Shown: positions 22,398 to 34,225 of the stretch, piece by piece
How the letters are laid out: every line of letters begins with the position of its first letter
How positions within the stretch are numbered: position 1 is the first letter of the stretch
DNA from: Sebastes aleutianus
Taxonomy: Eukaryota; Chordata; Actinopteri; Perciformes; Sebastidae
Assembly (NCBI GenBank): GCA_916700875.1
Contig: CAKAKS010000022.1
Span: 14,336,065 to 14,400,064, forward strand
DNA length: 64,000 bases
Direction: 5' to 3'
Notes under the pieces: generated by a model
The model's input: the letters and a program-made list of their open reading frames with translations, nothing else
The model's database searches: none
Told to the model about the DNA's origin: nothing
Program-made: the position numbers and the translations under genes

Positions 22398-22411
22398 TGA
22401 CTGAGTCAGCA
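22398..22411. promoter_or_regulatory. MARE/AP-1-like site
   Basis: TGACTGAGTCAGCA contains an AP-1 core; its reverse strand TGCTGACTCAG fits a Maf/NF-E2 half-extended site. It lies about 350 bp upstream of the weak exon candidate at 22744. Confidence 0.35.
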
Positions 22412-22419
22412 GTCCTACA

Positions 22420-22453
<34 letters not shown>

Positions 22454-22454
22454 C
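22420..22454. repeat. (CAG)n microsatellite
   Basis: About eleven CAG units without interruption. It is not inside a supported coding frame. Confidence 0.92.
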
Positions 22455-22664
22455 CCCTCCTCTCTGCTGTCTGTGTGTCCATCACACTGTGGCCTCCATT
22501 TGACTGTTAAATCACCCACTCAGCACAACAACACACACAGACAGACAGGGAAACAGAGAGAGAGAGCACCGGCGATACGTAAATCAGCATCTGAAGTCTG
22601 GTTAGAGGCTGAGAACACAGCCGAGAGACTCTGGAAAGACTGCAGGGAGTGTGATTTACTTCCC

Positions 22665-22702
22665 TCTGTGTGTGTGTGTGTTTATATATGTGTGTGTGTG
22701 TG
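22665..22702. repeat. (TG)n microsatellite
   Basis: Two short TG arrays interrupted by TTTATATA. Another array lies at 22898-22927. Confidence 0.9.
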
Positions 22703-22743
22703 GGTGGGAGGATGGTGAGTTGTGTGTGAGATGAAGATGGGAG

Positions 22744-22807
22744 ATGGGAGCAGCCATGTGCAAACTGTCGGATAAAGTCGGACAGCACGTGAAAAGGAGG
22801 TCACCAG
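22744..22807 (+). CDS. Weak candidate alternative first exon of the RASSF gene
   Basis: The frame MGAAMCKLSDKVGQHVKRRS-P runs 21 codons plus one base to a donor ACCAG|GTAGGG. The ATG follows an in-frame stop (22732-22734), and G occupies the -3 and +4 positions. Its phase-1 end also fits exon 2 at 23899. Several out-of-frame upstream ATGs and the short length make it much less convincing than 18797. Confidence 0.22.
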
Positions 22808-22894
22808 GTAGGGAACATACTCTCTTCAGTGGGAGTTATCTCAATACTTAATGGTGCTGCTGGATTCAGGCCAGTCCTGGAGGGTCAGTGAGTA

Positions 22895-22927
<33 letters not shown>

Positions 22928-22930
<3 letters not shown>

Positions 22931-23898
22931 TCAGGAACTAAGGGTGGCCAACATGGACAACATTATTGTATAATACCAGTATGTTGTGAAATATTCAGGC
23001 GATTAGGGATGCAACTAAACCAACTTAATTTTCATATTGAAAAATCCCTCAATTATTATATTTAATTAAACTTTTAGATTAAATATGTCATAAAATTGTG
23101 AAAAATATCAATCACAAGTCTTCAGATTGATAATTGAAAGAAGTATTCACATCTTTTTTACTTCAGTAGCAATACTACAGTGTTCAAATACTAAAAGTCC
23201 TGCATATTCTCTGTACGAAGTGTTAATGTTGTTGTTTAATTGTCTAAAATCATGTATTCATCTCCCAGCATTTCTCTGACCATTTGATTGTTTTATTTAT
23301 TGTTTGTTTTGTTTGTCAATTTATTTAAAGGAACAGTGTAAATGCTAATTTCAACATACTAAAAATGACAATGCTAGCACTCTAATTTGAGCAGGTATAG
23401 TGTTTACCATGTTCACCATCTTATATTTAATTTATTTTTTATTGTAAATATCTATTATATATTTATTATATATTATATATTTATTAGGCAAATTCCTTGT
23501 ATGTGAAATATATAATATATATACTATATATATATATCTATATATATATATGTGATTCTGAAAATTCTGGCAGTAGAAAAACTAAATCGAAAGTCTCAGT
23601 ATTTAATGTTATATATATCCTAATAAACCCTGTGTGACCTTGTTCTGAAACATTTTCCTCCTCCGTATTTTAATCCTGTCAGAATTTGCATGTTGTTGGT
23701 TTTCATTTGCAAACGGGAGCTCTGACCTCAACTGACGGAGTGTCGATATCAGAGGGTTATTTGCATATACGTTACAGACACACTCACGCACACACGTACC
23801 TCACGTATGACTTTACAAACGTGTCATCAAGATAAAACCTTTTCCTGTCTTTTCATTTAATTGTGTTAAAATCAATGAATGATTTCATGTGTCTGCAG
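22928..23898. other. Intron just upstream of exon 2
   Basis: AT-rich sequence including a TA-dense patch at 23440-23560 (repeated TATATAT with TTTATTATATATT). No exon is seen before the acceptor of exon 2. Confidence 0.5.
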
Positions 23899-24011
23899 GT
23901 TGTAAGTACACGTGTCACACGGCGTGTCGGGACAGAGTGTCTCTGGACTGTCATCCTGCAGCTTCACCCGTCAGTCAGGACCAGCTCAACAACAACAACA
24001 CACCGCCACAT
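23899..24011 (+). CDS. rassf3: RASSF-family gene, exon 2 (second half of C1 domain)
   Basis: The acceptor TGTGTCTGCAG|GT and donor CCACAT|GTGAGT bound a 113-nt exon. Joined to exon 1A (phase 1) it gives G-CKYTCHTACRDRVSLDCHPA, then an Asn-rich linker ending TPPH at residue 199. It provides ligands C163, H168, C171 and C179, completing the pattern HX10CX2CX10CX2CX4HX2CX7C. The exon ends in phase 0, as does the short first exon at 43467, so both can splice to one common exon outside the window. In NORE1A and RASSF1A the C1 domain precedes the RA domain in this way. The 11.4-kb preceding intron is repeat-rich. Confidence 0.85.
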
Positions 24012-24499
24012 GTGAGTACACAACACTACGCAATGTGTGTGTGAGAGTGAGTGCATCCTCTTTTTTATCTCCTCTATTGTATGAAGTACGAGGTTTCCTT
24101 CTGTATGACGGGTTTGTTAAAGTACAGCACTTGTAAAAGGCCAAAAATGCACAAAAAATACACTCAAAATTGAAAATGGCCGACTTCCGGTTAGGTTTAG
24201 AGCATGGCCCCAATAGACTTTTAGAATGAATTAATACTATATGCTACTAATATGAATTTGAATCTCTTAGTTTTGTGCCATCCAATCAAAATATTACACT
24301 CTGCCTGAATATATATCATTTTATATATTTTTTACATTATCATTGTGGCTTTGATAAGAAGATTTTAGCGTCTAATAATGGTCCAAATACTGTAAATAAG
24401 AACCTTTTCTACCCTCAAACCTCTGAGTTCTAGTTATATTTAAATAGTGTTTGACCACATGGTCCAATTAGTAGTTGTTCGAGAGCTTTTGATCGTACC

Positions 24500-24720
24500 G
24501 CATGATCTTCCTCAGCAGATGGAGTAGATGTTCAAATTCCCTTTTTTTACCCTGAGCACTTTATTATTTTTAATTAATTCATTTATATTTTATTTATTTA
24601 ATATTTATTTATTTATATGTTATTTATTTAATATTTATTTATATTTTATTATTTTATTCATATTATATATTTATTTTTTTATTTTTTATATATTAATTAT
24701 ATATTTGTATTTGCACAATT
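24500..24720. repeat. AT-rich low-complexity tract
   Basis: Repeated TTTATTTATTTA and TATATTT words; the Phe/Tyr/Ile-rich open frame here is a consequence of composition. Confidence 0.85.
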
Positions 24721-24880
24721 TCAGAATACACAAACATAACAAAAATATCAAATAATATTCAGTGCAGGAAGAGGCAGAAAAACCAACTGGGCTTATTTGA
24801 AAGCCTCCACCTAAATAATGTTAATATTTCACAGTAATATAGAGAACACAAGATTAATATACAGAAAATGGTATACAGTA
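24708..24880 (-). mobile_element. Probable LINE 3'-end relic
   Basis: TTTGCACAATTTCAGAATAC, then GTGCAGGAAGAGGCAGAAAA and CAACTGGGCTTATTTGAAAG are phrases I associate with the end of teleost L2-type LINEs in reverse orientation. The relationship is from memory of general patterns and is not exact. Confidence 0.4.
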
Positions 24881-25529
24881 ACAGTGACACTTTAAGGATT
24901 TCTCATCCATGTTGGTTTAAAGTTGCAATTAATATTTAAATCATGAGCTTGGAATCAGTTGTTGACCAATTAAAAAGTGTTATCGCTGTATAATGCTGCA
25001 TAATAATATGTACTATATTAGTGAATAATATTGTGAAATAAATTCTGAATTTTGGGTCAATATTGGATGTTGTATTTATGGTTTAACCTGGATCAGGATC
25101 AGTTTAAATTTCAGTGTCACCACTTAATATTTTGGAGAACTCAGAGGGGCATTAGTGTAATAGAGTGCGTCACCATAAGAGGGCGCTGTAGTCAAACGTT
25201 TAGCCTGCTGGTGAAGTCTGTGGTTTGTTTTTACTCCTCCCTGGTCAACATTACAGGCAGAGTGCAGCCAAAATTATCAGAATAACTGTGAAGTATTTTC
25301 CGTATAATTTTCCGAATAATATCCACTCCAATATCCATTATTATAACTAGGGCTTTCTCTGCAATAAATACTAAAAACAGTGAGAAAACACTGTTAAACA
25401 ACTAAAAAATAGGCATATAAGTATAACAAAATGAAAATTCCAAAAACATAATATAAAGCACAATTGTATGAATGACTTTATGATTATATGTGTAATGGGA
25501 CAACAATAAAAGATTGAGATAGATTGAAG

Positions 25530-25790
25530 ATTTTGATAATCAATGAACCAAAAACTCGTCTTTTTAAAGACTTTTCAGCTCCTCGGTTGTTACGATTTGT
25601 TGCTTTTATTCGTCTGATGTGTTAATAAATCTGTTATTTTGGGGTTTTAGTCTGTTAATCGGACAAAACAGCATCAACTTCAGACCGATTTTTCACTCTT
25701 TTCTATTCCATTTTACGGAGTAAATGATGATTAAATAATAATCAATCAAGAAAATAATCAGTAGATTAAATGAAAATGATTGTGACATAG
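25530..25790 (+). mobile_element. hAT-like MITE relic (TTTTCAGCTCCTC variant)
   Basis: A degenerate relative of the 5360 copy: GTTAATCGGACAAAACAGCA and AAAATAATCAGTAGATTAAA at the right end. Confidence 0.5.
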
Positions 25791-25886
25791 TAAGATGATA
25801 AAATGTGTTTTCAAATTCCTATCTGCTTCGATAAAACATTGGACCCCAAGTCGATGTGCACACCCATAATGCATCACTCACCAAGA

Positions 25887-25917
25887 ATGGCTTGTGTGTG
25901 TGTGTGTGTGTGTGTTT
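25887..25917. repeat. (TG)n microsatellite
   Basis: Pure TG run in intron sequence. Confidence 0.92.
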
Positions 25918-27262
25918 TGTAATTCCTAAGAAGACAGCTGGGTGTGCAGCAGGTCTGGTTTATGTTAGAGTGTATTATGATATTAAATAACTGTATCTCT
26001 GTAGTACTTTAACGGTGAGTGTGTTCATGTTTGAGCATGTTGGTGCAGAGTTATTTACCTTTATGTGTAACGCGATCAAACTCTCGTAAATAGTTTGAAT
26101 TGTGATACTTGTGAGGACGTATTTGACGCTGGTTCAGTCTGTCTGTGGTTCTTTCACCACTCAGCGTATAGTAAGAAGGATTAGCTCAGCAACTCTGATA
26201 GTGCTGAGTCGTACTGTGGGTTTTTAGGTTGAGTCAGTTATTTCATAATAAAAATAACAGTTTTGGTGTGTTTGGTCAGAGTGTGTGTGTGCAGGATGTC
26301 TGCATGTCAGCTGCAGGACGTATACAGTATGTTTACATATTAAGAAGTTCACAGATTTGCAGTAACTTTCTTAGAAAATATACCTGCATATTATACCTTT
26401 AAACTTGTTATTCTAATACATGATATTATATTGTGTTGGATGTCTGTGGATCACTGAGTTGTGTTATAGATCTCCTGTGTCTATAGACATGTAGGGCGGA
26501 GGTGAGTACATCTTTGAGTGCTATAACTGATCTCACGTGGCAGCCGGCCAGAGCATGGAGGTATTTACTCTGCTGGAGTGTAATACTAGTGGAGGGAAGT
26601 GAATGTGACTGTGTTTGTGTTGGCGACCAGAGGAAGTAGGTTAGTAGGCACCAATAAATAAACAACGACTCACCATCGGCCTCTCATTTTACCATAATTA
26701 TCCATAATGCAGTTTTGAATACATAAATTGTCTGTAACAATCCAACACTGCACGTCAGAGACAGAACGGAGATTAAATTTGAAGTTTGACGTCAATCTGG
26801 GCCATTAGACATAGTTAGTGTCAGTACAGAGACAAACCTCAGACTCTTTATTTAACGATAAGTACTGACTGACTAATATAATCAGCACTTATTCAATCAG
26901 CTGGCCTGAAACGTGGACACAAGAACTCCTGAACTCCATGTTGTTGTGGTAATTTTTTTATGCTAAATTAGATTATCATTGTGTCAAGTATTGTAGGCCG
27001 TCATAAAACCATAAAATGATCCTTCTTTTTTTAATTAAAAACTAATTTCATCCCTATAGGTATCAGTCTGACCCAACTTAATTACCTACATTTTCTTTGG
27101 ACAGTAGAAGTCTTGATTTAGAGCAACAGCCCTCAGTTATTTTGGCTTTTTCCCTCTCGGATTGTTTAATTTGAAGCATTTTTTTCACCCAAAGAGGTGA
27201 AAGAAATCAGTATTTCACAAGAAAAAGGCAACAATTGAAAAATTCCCTCAAAAATATTCATA
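25918..27262. other. Intron 2, nothing recognised
   Basis: No supported exon or clear repeat. Some short TG-rich stretches occur near 26281-26292. Confidence 0.45.
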
Positions 27263-27756
27263 ATTATGGAAGCCCAAAAGGGACTTTATTAAAATCATAA
27301 TGTCAAATTTCACAATAGCATTATAATTTGATGTGTTATTTGAGTAAAAATGAAAATGAAAATGCAATAATCCCATTTTAATTTTTACATACTCGTATGG
27401 GCGTTCTATTAGCATGTGAAAAATGAAAATGGAAAAGCTGTTTTAATTCGTACAGAAAGTTAAGTCTTTTGTTTTAATTTTCAAATAGTTCGAAAATTGC
27501 GTTTTTGTTTACATTTTGACTTCCATATTGGTTGCATAAATGGAAAATCATCCAAGTTACATTGTTTATTTTGCATTTTATTTAAAATTTATGAATTAAG
27601 ATTTGAATATTTTCCCCTGTACAGCGGGGTACGACTTTGAAAGTTAAATGTCAAACAGCTTTTCCATTTTCATTTTAATATGGTCATAGAACGCCCATAC
27701 GAGTATGGGAAAATGCAAATGCAAATCGGAGAAGTCCCCTATGGGCTTCCGTAAAT
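27263..27756. mobile_element. MITE with long inverted ends (TACGGAAGCCC type)
   Basis: The left end TATGGAAGCCC and the right end GGGCTTCCGTA are inverted copies. The inverted homology reappears inside as CATACTCGTATGGGCGTTCT (27389-27408) versus AGAACGCCCATACGAGTATG (27688-27707). GAAAATGGAAAAGCTGTTTT is also mirrored. It is non-coding. Confidence 0.8.
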
Positions 27757-28204
27757 AACAGTAAAACCATTACTTTTGGAGTGATTAATGTGTTATTAAT
27801 TATTAATTTCCCAGTAGTAAACTGGACATTACGTCTATATAACAAGGACTGCGAGCGCCTGTAAAGTTACAGCATATGAGTCAGAGTTCATCCTCCTCTC
27901 CTGCCGTGTGATTGGCTCAGCTAAAGGGAGCGGTGGTGAATAATTGACAGAGAATAACCGGTCCACTTCCTGTCTGCTGGGAAAGACAAACACAGGCGGA
28001 GAGAGAGAGAGGAGAGAAAACAAAGAGGACAGAGGGAGGGAGAGTAAATATGTAGAGGAATGTTTTCTCTTTAGCTCTAATGGAGACTCATTAACACCAC
28101 CGGGTCAGATAACTGATGTCACATTAATGACCTCGTCGGCTTTTCAGGAAAACAACAGAAAACAGCAGGAGTTAGTGTAAAGTTCACTGTTATCATCAAT
28201 TAAA

Positions 28205-28318
28205 GTGCTCTGTTTGCTGATATAAGGGAACATACTGTGAATCCAAACTTACTCTTTAAAGCACCAACGTCATATAATAACACAAACAAACTAAGCGATC
28301 GAGGAACTATCCCTTTAA
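28205..28318 (-). mobile_element. Truncated copy of the fold-back family at 32568
   Basis: It ends AACTATCCCTTTAA and contains CATATAATAACACAAACAAA then CTAAGCGATCGAGG, matching one arm of the element at 32568-33126. Confidence 0.65.
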
Positions 28319-29180
28319 GAGGTAAAAGTATGCAGTATTTCAAGGAAAAAGACAACATTTTGAGAAAAAAACTGAAAAAATTTTACATTTTATGTTTTTT
28401 ATTATCCCTTCAATAATCTTGAGACTCCTCAGATTTGCATATTTTGTTTATCTCAATGTGCAAATATTGTTTTAAATAAATATATATTTTTACGATTTAC
28501 TGAAACTCAGTGGGAAGGAGGGCACAGAGTTTTAAAAGTTAGAAAAGTAAATTTAAATAAAGGAGGAATGTTAATGTGTTTTCCCTCTGAGGTTTTATGG
28601 CTACTCATTAACAGCTATTGGCTTGGTTAGGGCCAGGGTGGGGTAACACTATAGTAAATACACACTCACAATCACACACTTCAGCAGGAAGGAAAACTGT
28701 TGTAAAACTTGAGAAAACATATTCTAGTGTGGGAACATTTTTCTCTTCTTTGTCCGCTGTTTTATTTCCAAACTGTCCAAACTTTCCTTCTCTAGTGTTT
28801 TCTTTCTTTCTCTCTCTTGTGTCTCTGAAGAAATGTGACTTTTCACTATAATATGGCTGCTATTTGAAGTCTTAGTTAATGGTTTCGCTTTACTTTGTGT
28901 TTATGACTCAGCTCTGTTATGTCACCTGTCATTAGGATGAGGGTTAGACTGATTGGGTTGTTTCAAAGCAGATTTTTGGGGGTTGTTTAAGAAGTTTTAA
29001 AAGCAGAAATAGGGGCTTATGGGGGTTTCTGTAACCAGAATATTATGTTTATATGAATGAAAACTACTGGCAGTGAATGTTTTGTGATATATTGAAGAAA
29101 ACTGGGATTCTAGTGGCATTAGTTTTATCTAAAAGTGTAACTTGGTAACGCAAAATATAGTTGAATATCTAACTATAAAG
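28319..29180. other. Intron 2, nothing recognised
   Basis: AT-rich sequence without an exon or a recognised repeat. Confidence 0.45.
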
Positions 29181-29183
29181 CCA

Positions 29184-29800
29184 GGAATCTGTGTTTGTGG
29201 GTATGTGGGTGTGTCCTTCGCATATCTCGAGAATCAGTCATCCGATTGATTTCACACTTGGCAGGTATATTGCTCGGGACCCAAGGGAGTGCAGTGTCGA
29301 ATGTTGTGCAATTTGGCCAGATGGTGGCGCTATAACAATGACCTTTACATTTTGGCCTGTAACTTTTGAGTATCAGAATTTTGTCCAAATATTATTTTTC
29401 TCTGCTACTACTCCTACAAATTTTCTCTGGATCAAGCCAGAAAAAGTTACATTTTCAGATTTTTGATGTTCCATACAGTTTTGCTATAGCTGGCCCTCAA
29501 AGTTGGCTTAAATGCTGTGGGCAGGACTTATATTACAAAAAATAAAATATCTCCTGAATGCTTCATGCTATTGGAACCACATTTGGTGGAAATGTGTGGA
29601 TATGATGTCTGAGTGATCATGACAAATTTGGTGCCATTTGGCCAATAGGTGGTACTGTAGCATCATCATCTATCTATAAAAGAGGTATTCTCTGTCTGTC
29701 TGTGGATATGTGGGTTTATCCTTCGCATATCTCGGGAACCGTTCATCCAATCAACTTCACACTTGGCGGGTACAAGCAGCCATACCGTGGTTCTCGACAA
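29184..29800 (+). repeat. Two direct copies of an interspersed repeat (CATATCTCG type)
   Basis: CCTTCGCATATCTCG followed by a CATCC(G/A)AT and TTCACACTTGGC occurs at 29215-29265 and again at 29720-29770. Each begins with a phrase like TCTGTG...TATGTGGGT. Between them lies GGTGGCGCTATAACAATGAC and TTTGGCCAATAGGTGGTACT, related words of the same repeat class. It looks like one element with repeated internal modules or two overlapping insertions. Confidence 0.6.
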
Positions 29801-30080
29801 TGCTGCAAGCAGAACTCCTGGCTGATAAAAACTTGTTGAGACTGAGAACTCAGAACAGTAATTCAGTTCTTAGAAAGTTGATTCTGGGTCTGAGTCAGCA
29901 TTAGCTCACTGTCACGGCAATAAACAGCACTCAAGTGATTAAACAGGAACTCCCTTCTCTCTTTCTAGTCTTTTTTCCTGTATTTGCTCATTCATATTTG
30001 TTTTATGTGTTGCAAGACATAAATAAACAGATGTTCAATGTCAGTTACTCAGTAAGAAAAATATCAAATGTTGTCACACC

Positions 30081-30083
<3 letters not shown>

Positions 30084-30116
<33 letters not shown>
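30084..30116. repeat. (CA)n microsatellite
   Basis: Pure CA run of about 16 units. Confidence 0.93.
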
Positions 30117-30118
<2 letters not shown>

Positions 30119-30419
30119 GAGTCAGGCTAAATCCCACAACTGCAGCACTAAATCATTTGGGGGTTAAGAAAGAGCACACACACAATGTTATTCTAGATGG
30201 TTCACCTCCACACAACCTCACAACACACGCTCACACTGTTTTATTGCCAGTGCTCTAAATAAAAGTCAGAGTTCAGTGCAGAAGCTTTACTGTTTCTCAA
30301 GGAGAAGGTTTGTACCATTATAGGTTTTTACAACAAACACTGACGATTTTTTATTGATTTTGACTAATTGGACTATTGTTTGGAGCTAGGCTAGCTGTGT
30401 CCCAGCCTGTTTGCATGAA

Positions 30420-30660
30420 AAGGCATATAAATGCCACGATAATGCGCAAGGTGTTTAGCGTGCAATAAGTACGCCTTTCTTTTATTTTCTTCGTGTCTTT
30501 TGTACACCATGTATCCTGTACTGACTGCAATGTAAACACATCTGCAGTGTTTTGTTTTGTAAGTTACGTTAGTGATGATTGTCACATGTTCTTTGTTGAC
30601 GTTTGTGACGGGATTTCCGTAGTTGTTTCCGTACGTGTTTTACTTGGTTTACTTTTCTAC
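30420..30660 (+). mobile_element. Interspersed repeat family D, copy 1
   Basis: GATAATGCGCAAGGTG, then TTTGTAAGTTACGTTAGTGA and GTTGTTTCCGTACGTGTTTT also appear in order at 33945-34225 (as GATAATGCACAAGGC and TTTGTAAGTTACATTAGTGA). It is non-coding. Confidence 0.6.
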
Positions 30661-31459
30661 ATTAAAGATACTGTAGCAGCTTTTTAAATAATCCTGGATC
30701 AGAATTTATGGATATCCCTCAAACATCTCATCTCCTCACTATCAAACATCTGATTCCATAGTGTTCTCTTCCTGTAAACAAACATCATCGCCATCTGCTT
30801 ATCATCCCTCTCTTCCTCTTCCTCGTGTATCTCTGTTAATCTTCCCTCTCCTCCCGCCCTCTAATCAGCCGCCTATTGTGTTAAACACAAACAGTGTGGA
30901 GGCTTACCTGCCGAACACAGAGGGCGAGTCTGAGAGGAAATCAAAGATAAAACATGTTTATATAAAAGTCAAATGTCACAACCACCAGTTTCCCTTGTCT
31001 CTATGGAGTTTTTTAGCTCCTTTCAGCTCGTTATTTTAATTTTTGCGCAATTGTAGCTGCTGTTTAGGTTCATTCTCACTGCTCTCATAGCGTTGTTTTC
31101 AGTGAAAAAGCTCTCATAAACTCACTATAAACTACCTGCTCAGCACCAAACAGCAGACAGATCAAGTTAGCAACTGGCTGGTGAACATAGTGGAGCATTT
31201 AGCAACGAAAGAGCCAGATATTTCCTTCAAGAGTTGGTGGAGACCAAAAACAGAGCTAAAAGAGAGGGAATATTGGACTTATATTGGTCGGTTGGACAAA
31301 AACAAAACTCTAAATGAACACTAATGTTGCTTTTTGTCTGCTGGATGTGTAGAAAATCAATCAATACAGCCAAAAAAACGTAGTGTCTTGGGTTTAAATT
31401 ATTCACTCAACTCAACATAAACATGAAGTTTTGGAGACCCAAATAGGTTAAATACTCAA

Positions 31460-31740
31460 CCTAATATTACGGTTCGTATGATATCTTACGAAAAGTTATT
31501 CCTTATTTTTCGTGCACTTTCCTACGACGTGACATGTTTTCCATACTTATGTTACGTTGTTTCCGTATGTGTTTAACTTAGTTTACGTACTTATTTTAAG
31601 CCCTACCATGAAATTTTCCTTCCTAACTACGATGTTTTGTTGCCTGAACCTAACTGCGGACGTTTGCATGGCGTACAAATGACACGTGAAAAGGTTAAAA
31701 TGCGTACTCATGACACGTAGAATGTAATATTGTGCTATTT
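31460..31740 (+). mobile_element. Family D/E relative
   Basis: GATATCTTACGAAAAGTTAT, TTTTCGTGCACTTTCCTACG and ATACTTATGTTACGTTGTTT recur in the array region at 52770 and in the family D copy at 34130. Near the end GTGAGACCGGGTTGC resembles the GTGCGACTGGGCT end of the 47001 element. Confidence 0.55.
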
Positions 31741-32567
31741 AATCGCCTTCCCGTGAGACCGGGTTGCAAACAGTGTTCAATAACTTTAAAACCACGGAGA
31801 AAGAAAACAGTGTTCAAGAGGAAAAATGTTCCAAAGTGGTAAGAAAAACAATAGCCAAAATCACAATAACACATGTCAAACACAGACGGGCTGCAAAGAG
31901 GAGCAGAGTTTTTATGTCGCTGCATGAACATCAGACAACCACAAAGATTTATGGCCTCAAAGCCTCAGACAAAACTGGCATTTACAGCTTCTTTCCAAGG
32001 CCAAAGACGCATGGTGGTGTCACAAAACCTGCAGCTACAGAAATATTTGATGAGTTTCTTATAATTTCATCCATCTGCATTGTCAAAAAAAACACACAAT
32101 GAGAGACAAAGAGAGTCAAAAGCTGTAACAGTGAGTTGAATTATAGCAGCCAGAATAACACTGTAATCTTCGTGGATTGTGAAGGATTAACTCCGCGGTC
32201 AGATGCGGGTCTGACAGACAAAAGCTCCCCCATCATCAGCTGCCTGTTGCAGAAACAGGACACCAGCCGACGGCTTAGAGACCCACCAGCAGACGAGCCC
32301 CATTGATTTCCTTCATTTTTTGGCTCCTGACATGTCCCAACATGGCCAACAGAGCAGCTAACAGCCAGCTGAGCCTCGCGTCGCCTCTGAGGAGTCCTTG
32401 TGGGACAGTTTCTGTTGTGTTGCATTTATGTTTAGCAGGTTTATGATTCATATCTGTCTTTTATACCTTTTTTTCTGTGGAAAGAATGTGCATGTTGAAG
32501 CAATAATAACAAAGGTGATCAAATCGTTATTTTATGTTCGTGTTGTCATGTGACAAAATAAACACTA
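31741..32567. other. Intron 2, nothing recognised
   Basis: A 112-codon open frame at 31764-32102 is Lys/Thr-rich without recognisable motif or splice context and is left out as a gene. Confidence 0.4.
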
Positions 32568-33126
32568 AAGGGATAGTTTGGGTGTTTTGAAGTGGGGTTG
32601 TATGAGCTACTTATCCAAATTTACCACTGCTTTACCTTGCCGTTAGACAGTCCTTTTCAACAGGGAACTAGAGCCGTTTTATCCATTCATGCTCTCATCA
32701 AACCCACCAGACTCCATTGGGAAAAACTGTAATTTTATCTCGCAGAACACGGGGGTTGCTGGTCTACCGCTACCTCAATTGGTTAGTTTGTTTGTGTTAT
32801 TATGTGACTTTGGTGAATCCGAACTAAAGGTTTAAAACACCAAAGTCACACAATAACACAAGCAAACTAACTGATCGAGGCAGCGGTAGACCAGCAACTC
32901 CTGTGTTCTGCGAGGTAAAATTACTGTTTTTTTCAATGGAGTCTGGTGGCTGTGAAGAGAGCATAGATAACCGCTTCAGTTCCCTGTTGGAAACATAGAC
33001 TTACATAGAAGGTAAACGTACACTTAAACTGATACTGATTTTTTTTTGTGGATACTGTAGGTAATACACTGACTATGGATAAGTACCTCATACAACCCCA
33101 CTTCAAACCACCCAAACTATCACTTT
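32568..33126. mobile_element. Long fold-back MITE
   Basis: The left arm begins AGGGATAGTTTGGGTG and GAAGTGGGGTTGTATGAG; the right arm ends CTCATACAACCCCACTTC and CACCCAAACTATCACTTTAA. The arms also mirror each other at CTGGTCTACCGCTGCCTC-like blocks and at GTGTTATTATGTGACTTTGG / CCAAAGTCACACAATAACAC, so nearly the whole 560 bp is one inverted repeat. TTAA is present at the right edge, while the left edge reads CTAA. It is non-coding. Confidence 0.85.
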
Positions 33127-33696
33127 AAATACAGGTGAGTGGCAACAACAGGTGCTGGTTTCAAGAAGCAACTTTACTGGGTTCAAAGCCAGAGCAGCTC
33201 TTTGACATCAGTCCATGTTTCATGTTTCATTTGAGGTGATTCTGGGGGTAAAAGTTATCGAGATAACCCTGTAAAACCTGCTCTTGTATTCGCGTGTGCA
33301 TCTATGTGAAAATGCTCAAAAATATCTGTTAACAGCAGAATTTTTAAAGCCCGGATTTCTTCATCCACTCTACAACATGAGACCGGTGTTTTCACATTTC
33401 AACCACTGGAAGATTATTTTTCCAAAATCTCAATTGTCAGTGGAAAATGTCAGCTCGGTGTGAATTAACACAGGAAAGGATGTGTTTATCTGTAGGTCTG
33501 CAGGTCTGTGGCCACATTTATGAAACTCATCACAAAATAAAACCCAGTTTAATTTAATGCAGGTGTGCAGGAGTTAGAAGCCGTGTATCAGGAGGTAAAA
33601 TGAACTCGGCAAAAGAAAATTCTAGGTAGTTTTTCTGCTGGCGGTTCAAAGGAAAACACAGATCTGTATCAGGGTGGGACGCTACAGGACTCCTCT

Positions 33697-33719
33697 GTGT
33701 GTGTGTGTGTGTGTGTGTT
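33697..33719. repeat. (TG)n microsatellite
   Basis: Short pure TG run. Confidence 0.9.
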
Positions 33720-33944
33720 TGCTCTTATCTTGGATCCTGTCCTTATCCAGGCGAACAATCTCAGTCTCAGATACCAACCGGTTGAGGTAAAAGCTCACTA
33801 TAAATGACACAATTCACTATTCATACATACAGCTCAAACGGAGCAGAGACACACTGACCTGACTGTCAGCAAAATGAAATACACCGATACGCTGTTGGCT
33901 GAATGCACGCTGACAGACCTCAGATTGAAACAACAAACAGAGCA

Positions 33945-34225
33945 AGAAAAGGCGTATGAATGACATGATAATGCACAAGGCAAAAGCGTGTAATGAGAAC
34001 GCCGTCCTTGCTTATGGCGTGTCATGAGCTAGTGACAGAATAAAAAGACTGCTTATGGCGGGCGGGGGAGTGCGAGACCAGTGTTTTGCTTTGTAAGTTA
34101 CATTAGTGACATGTTTTTAGTGATGTTTGTGACTTGTTTTCCATACTTATGTTATGTTGTTTCCATAATTTTACTTACTTTACGTACTTATTTTAAGCCC
34201 AACAATGATGTTTTTTCCTAAACCT
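33945..34225 (+). mobile_element. Interspersed repeat family D, copy 2
   Basis: Second copy of the 30420 repeat, ending TACGTACTTATTTTAAGCCC, a phrase also found at 31585-31604. Confidence 0.6.
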
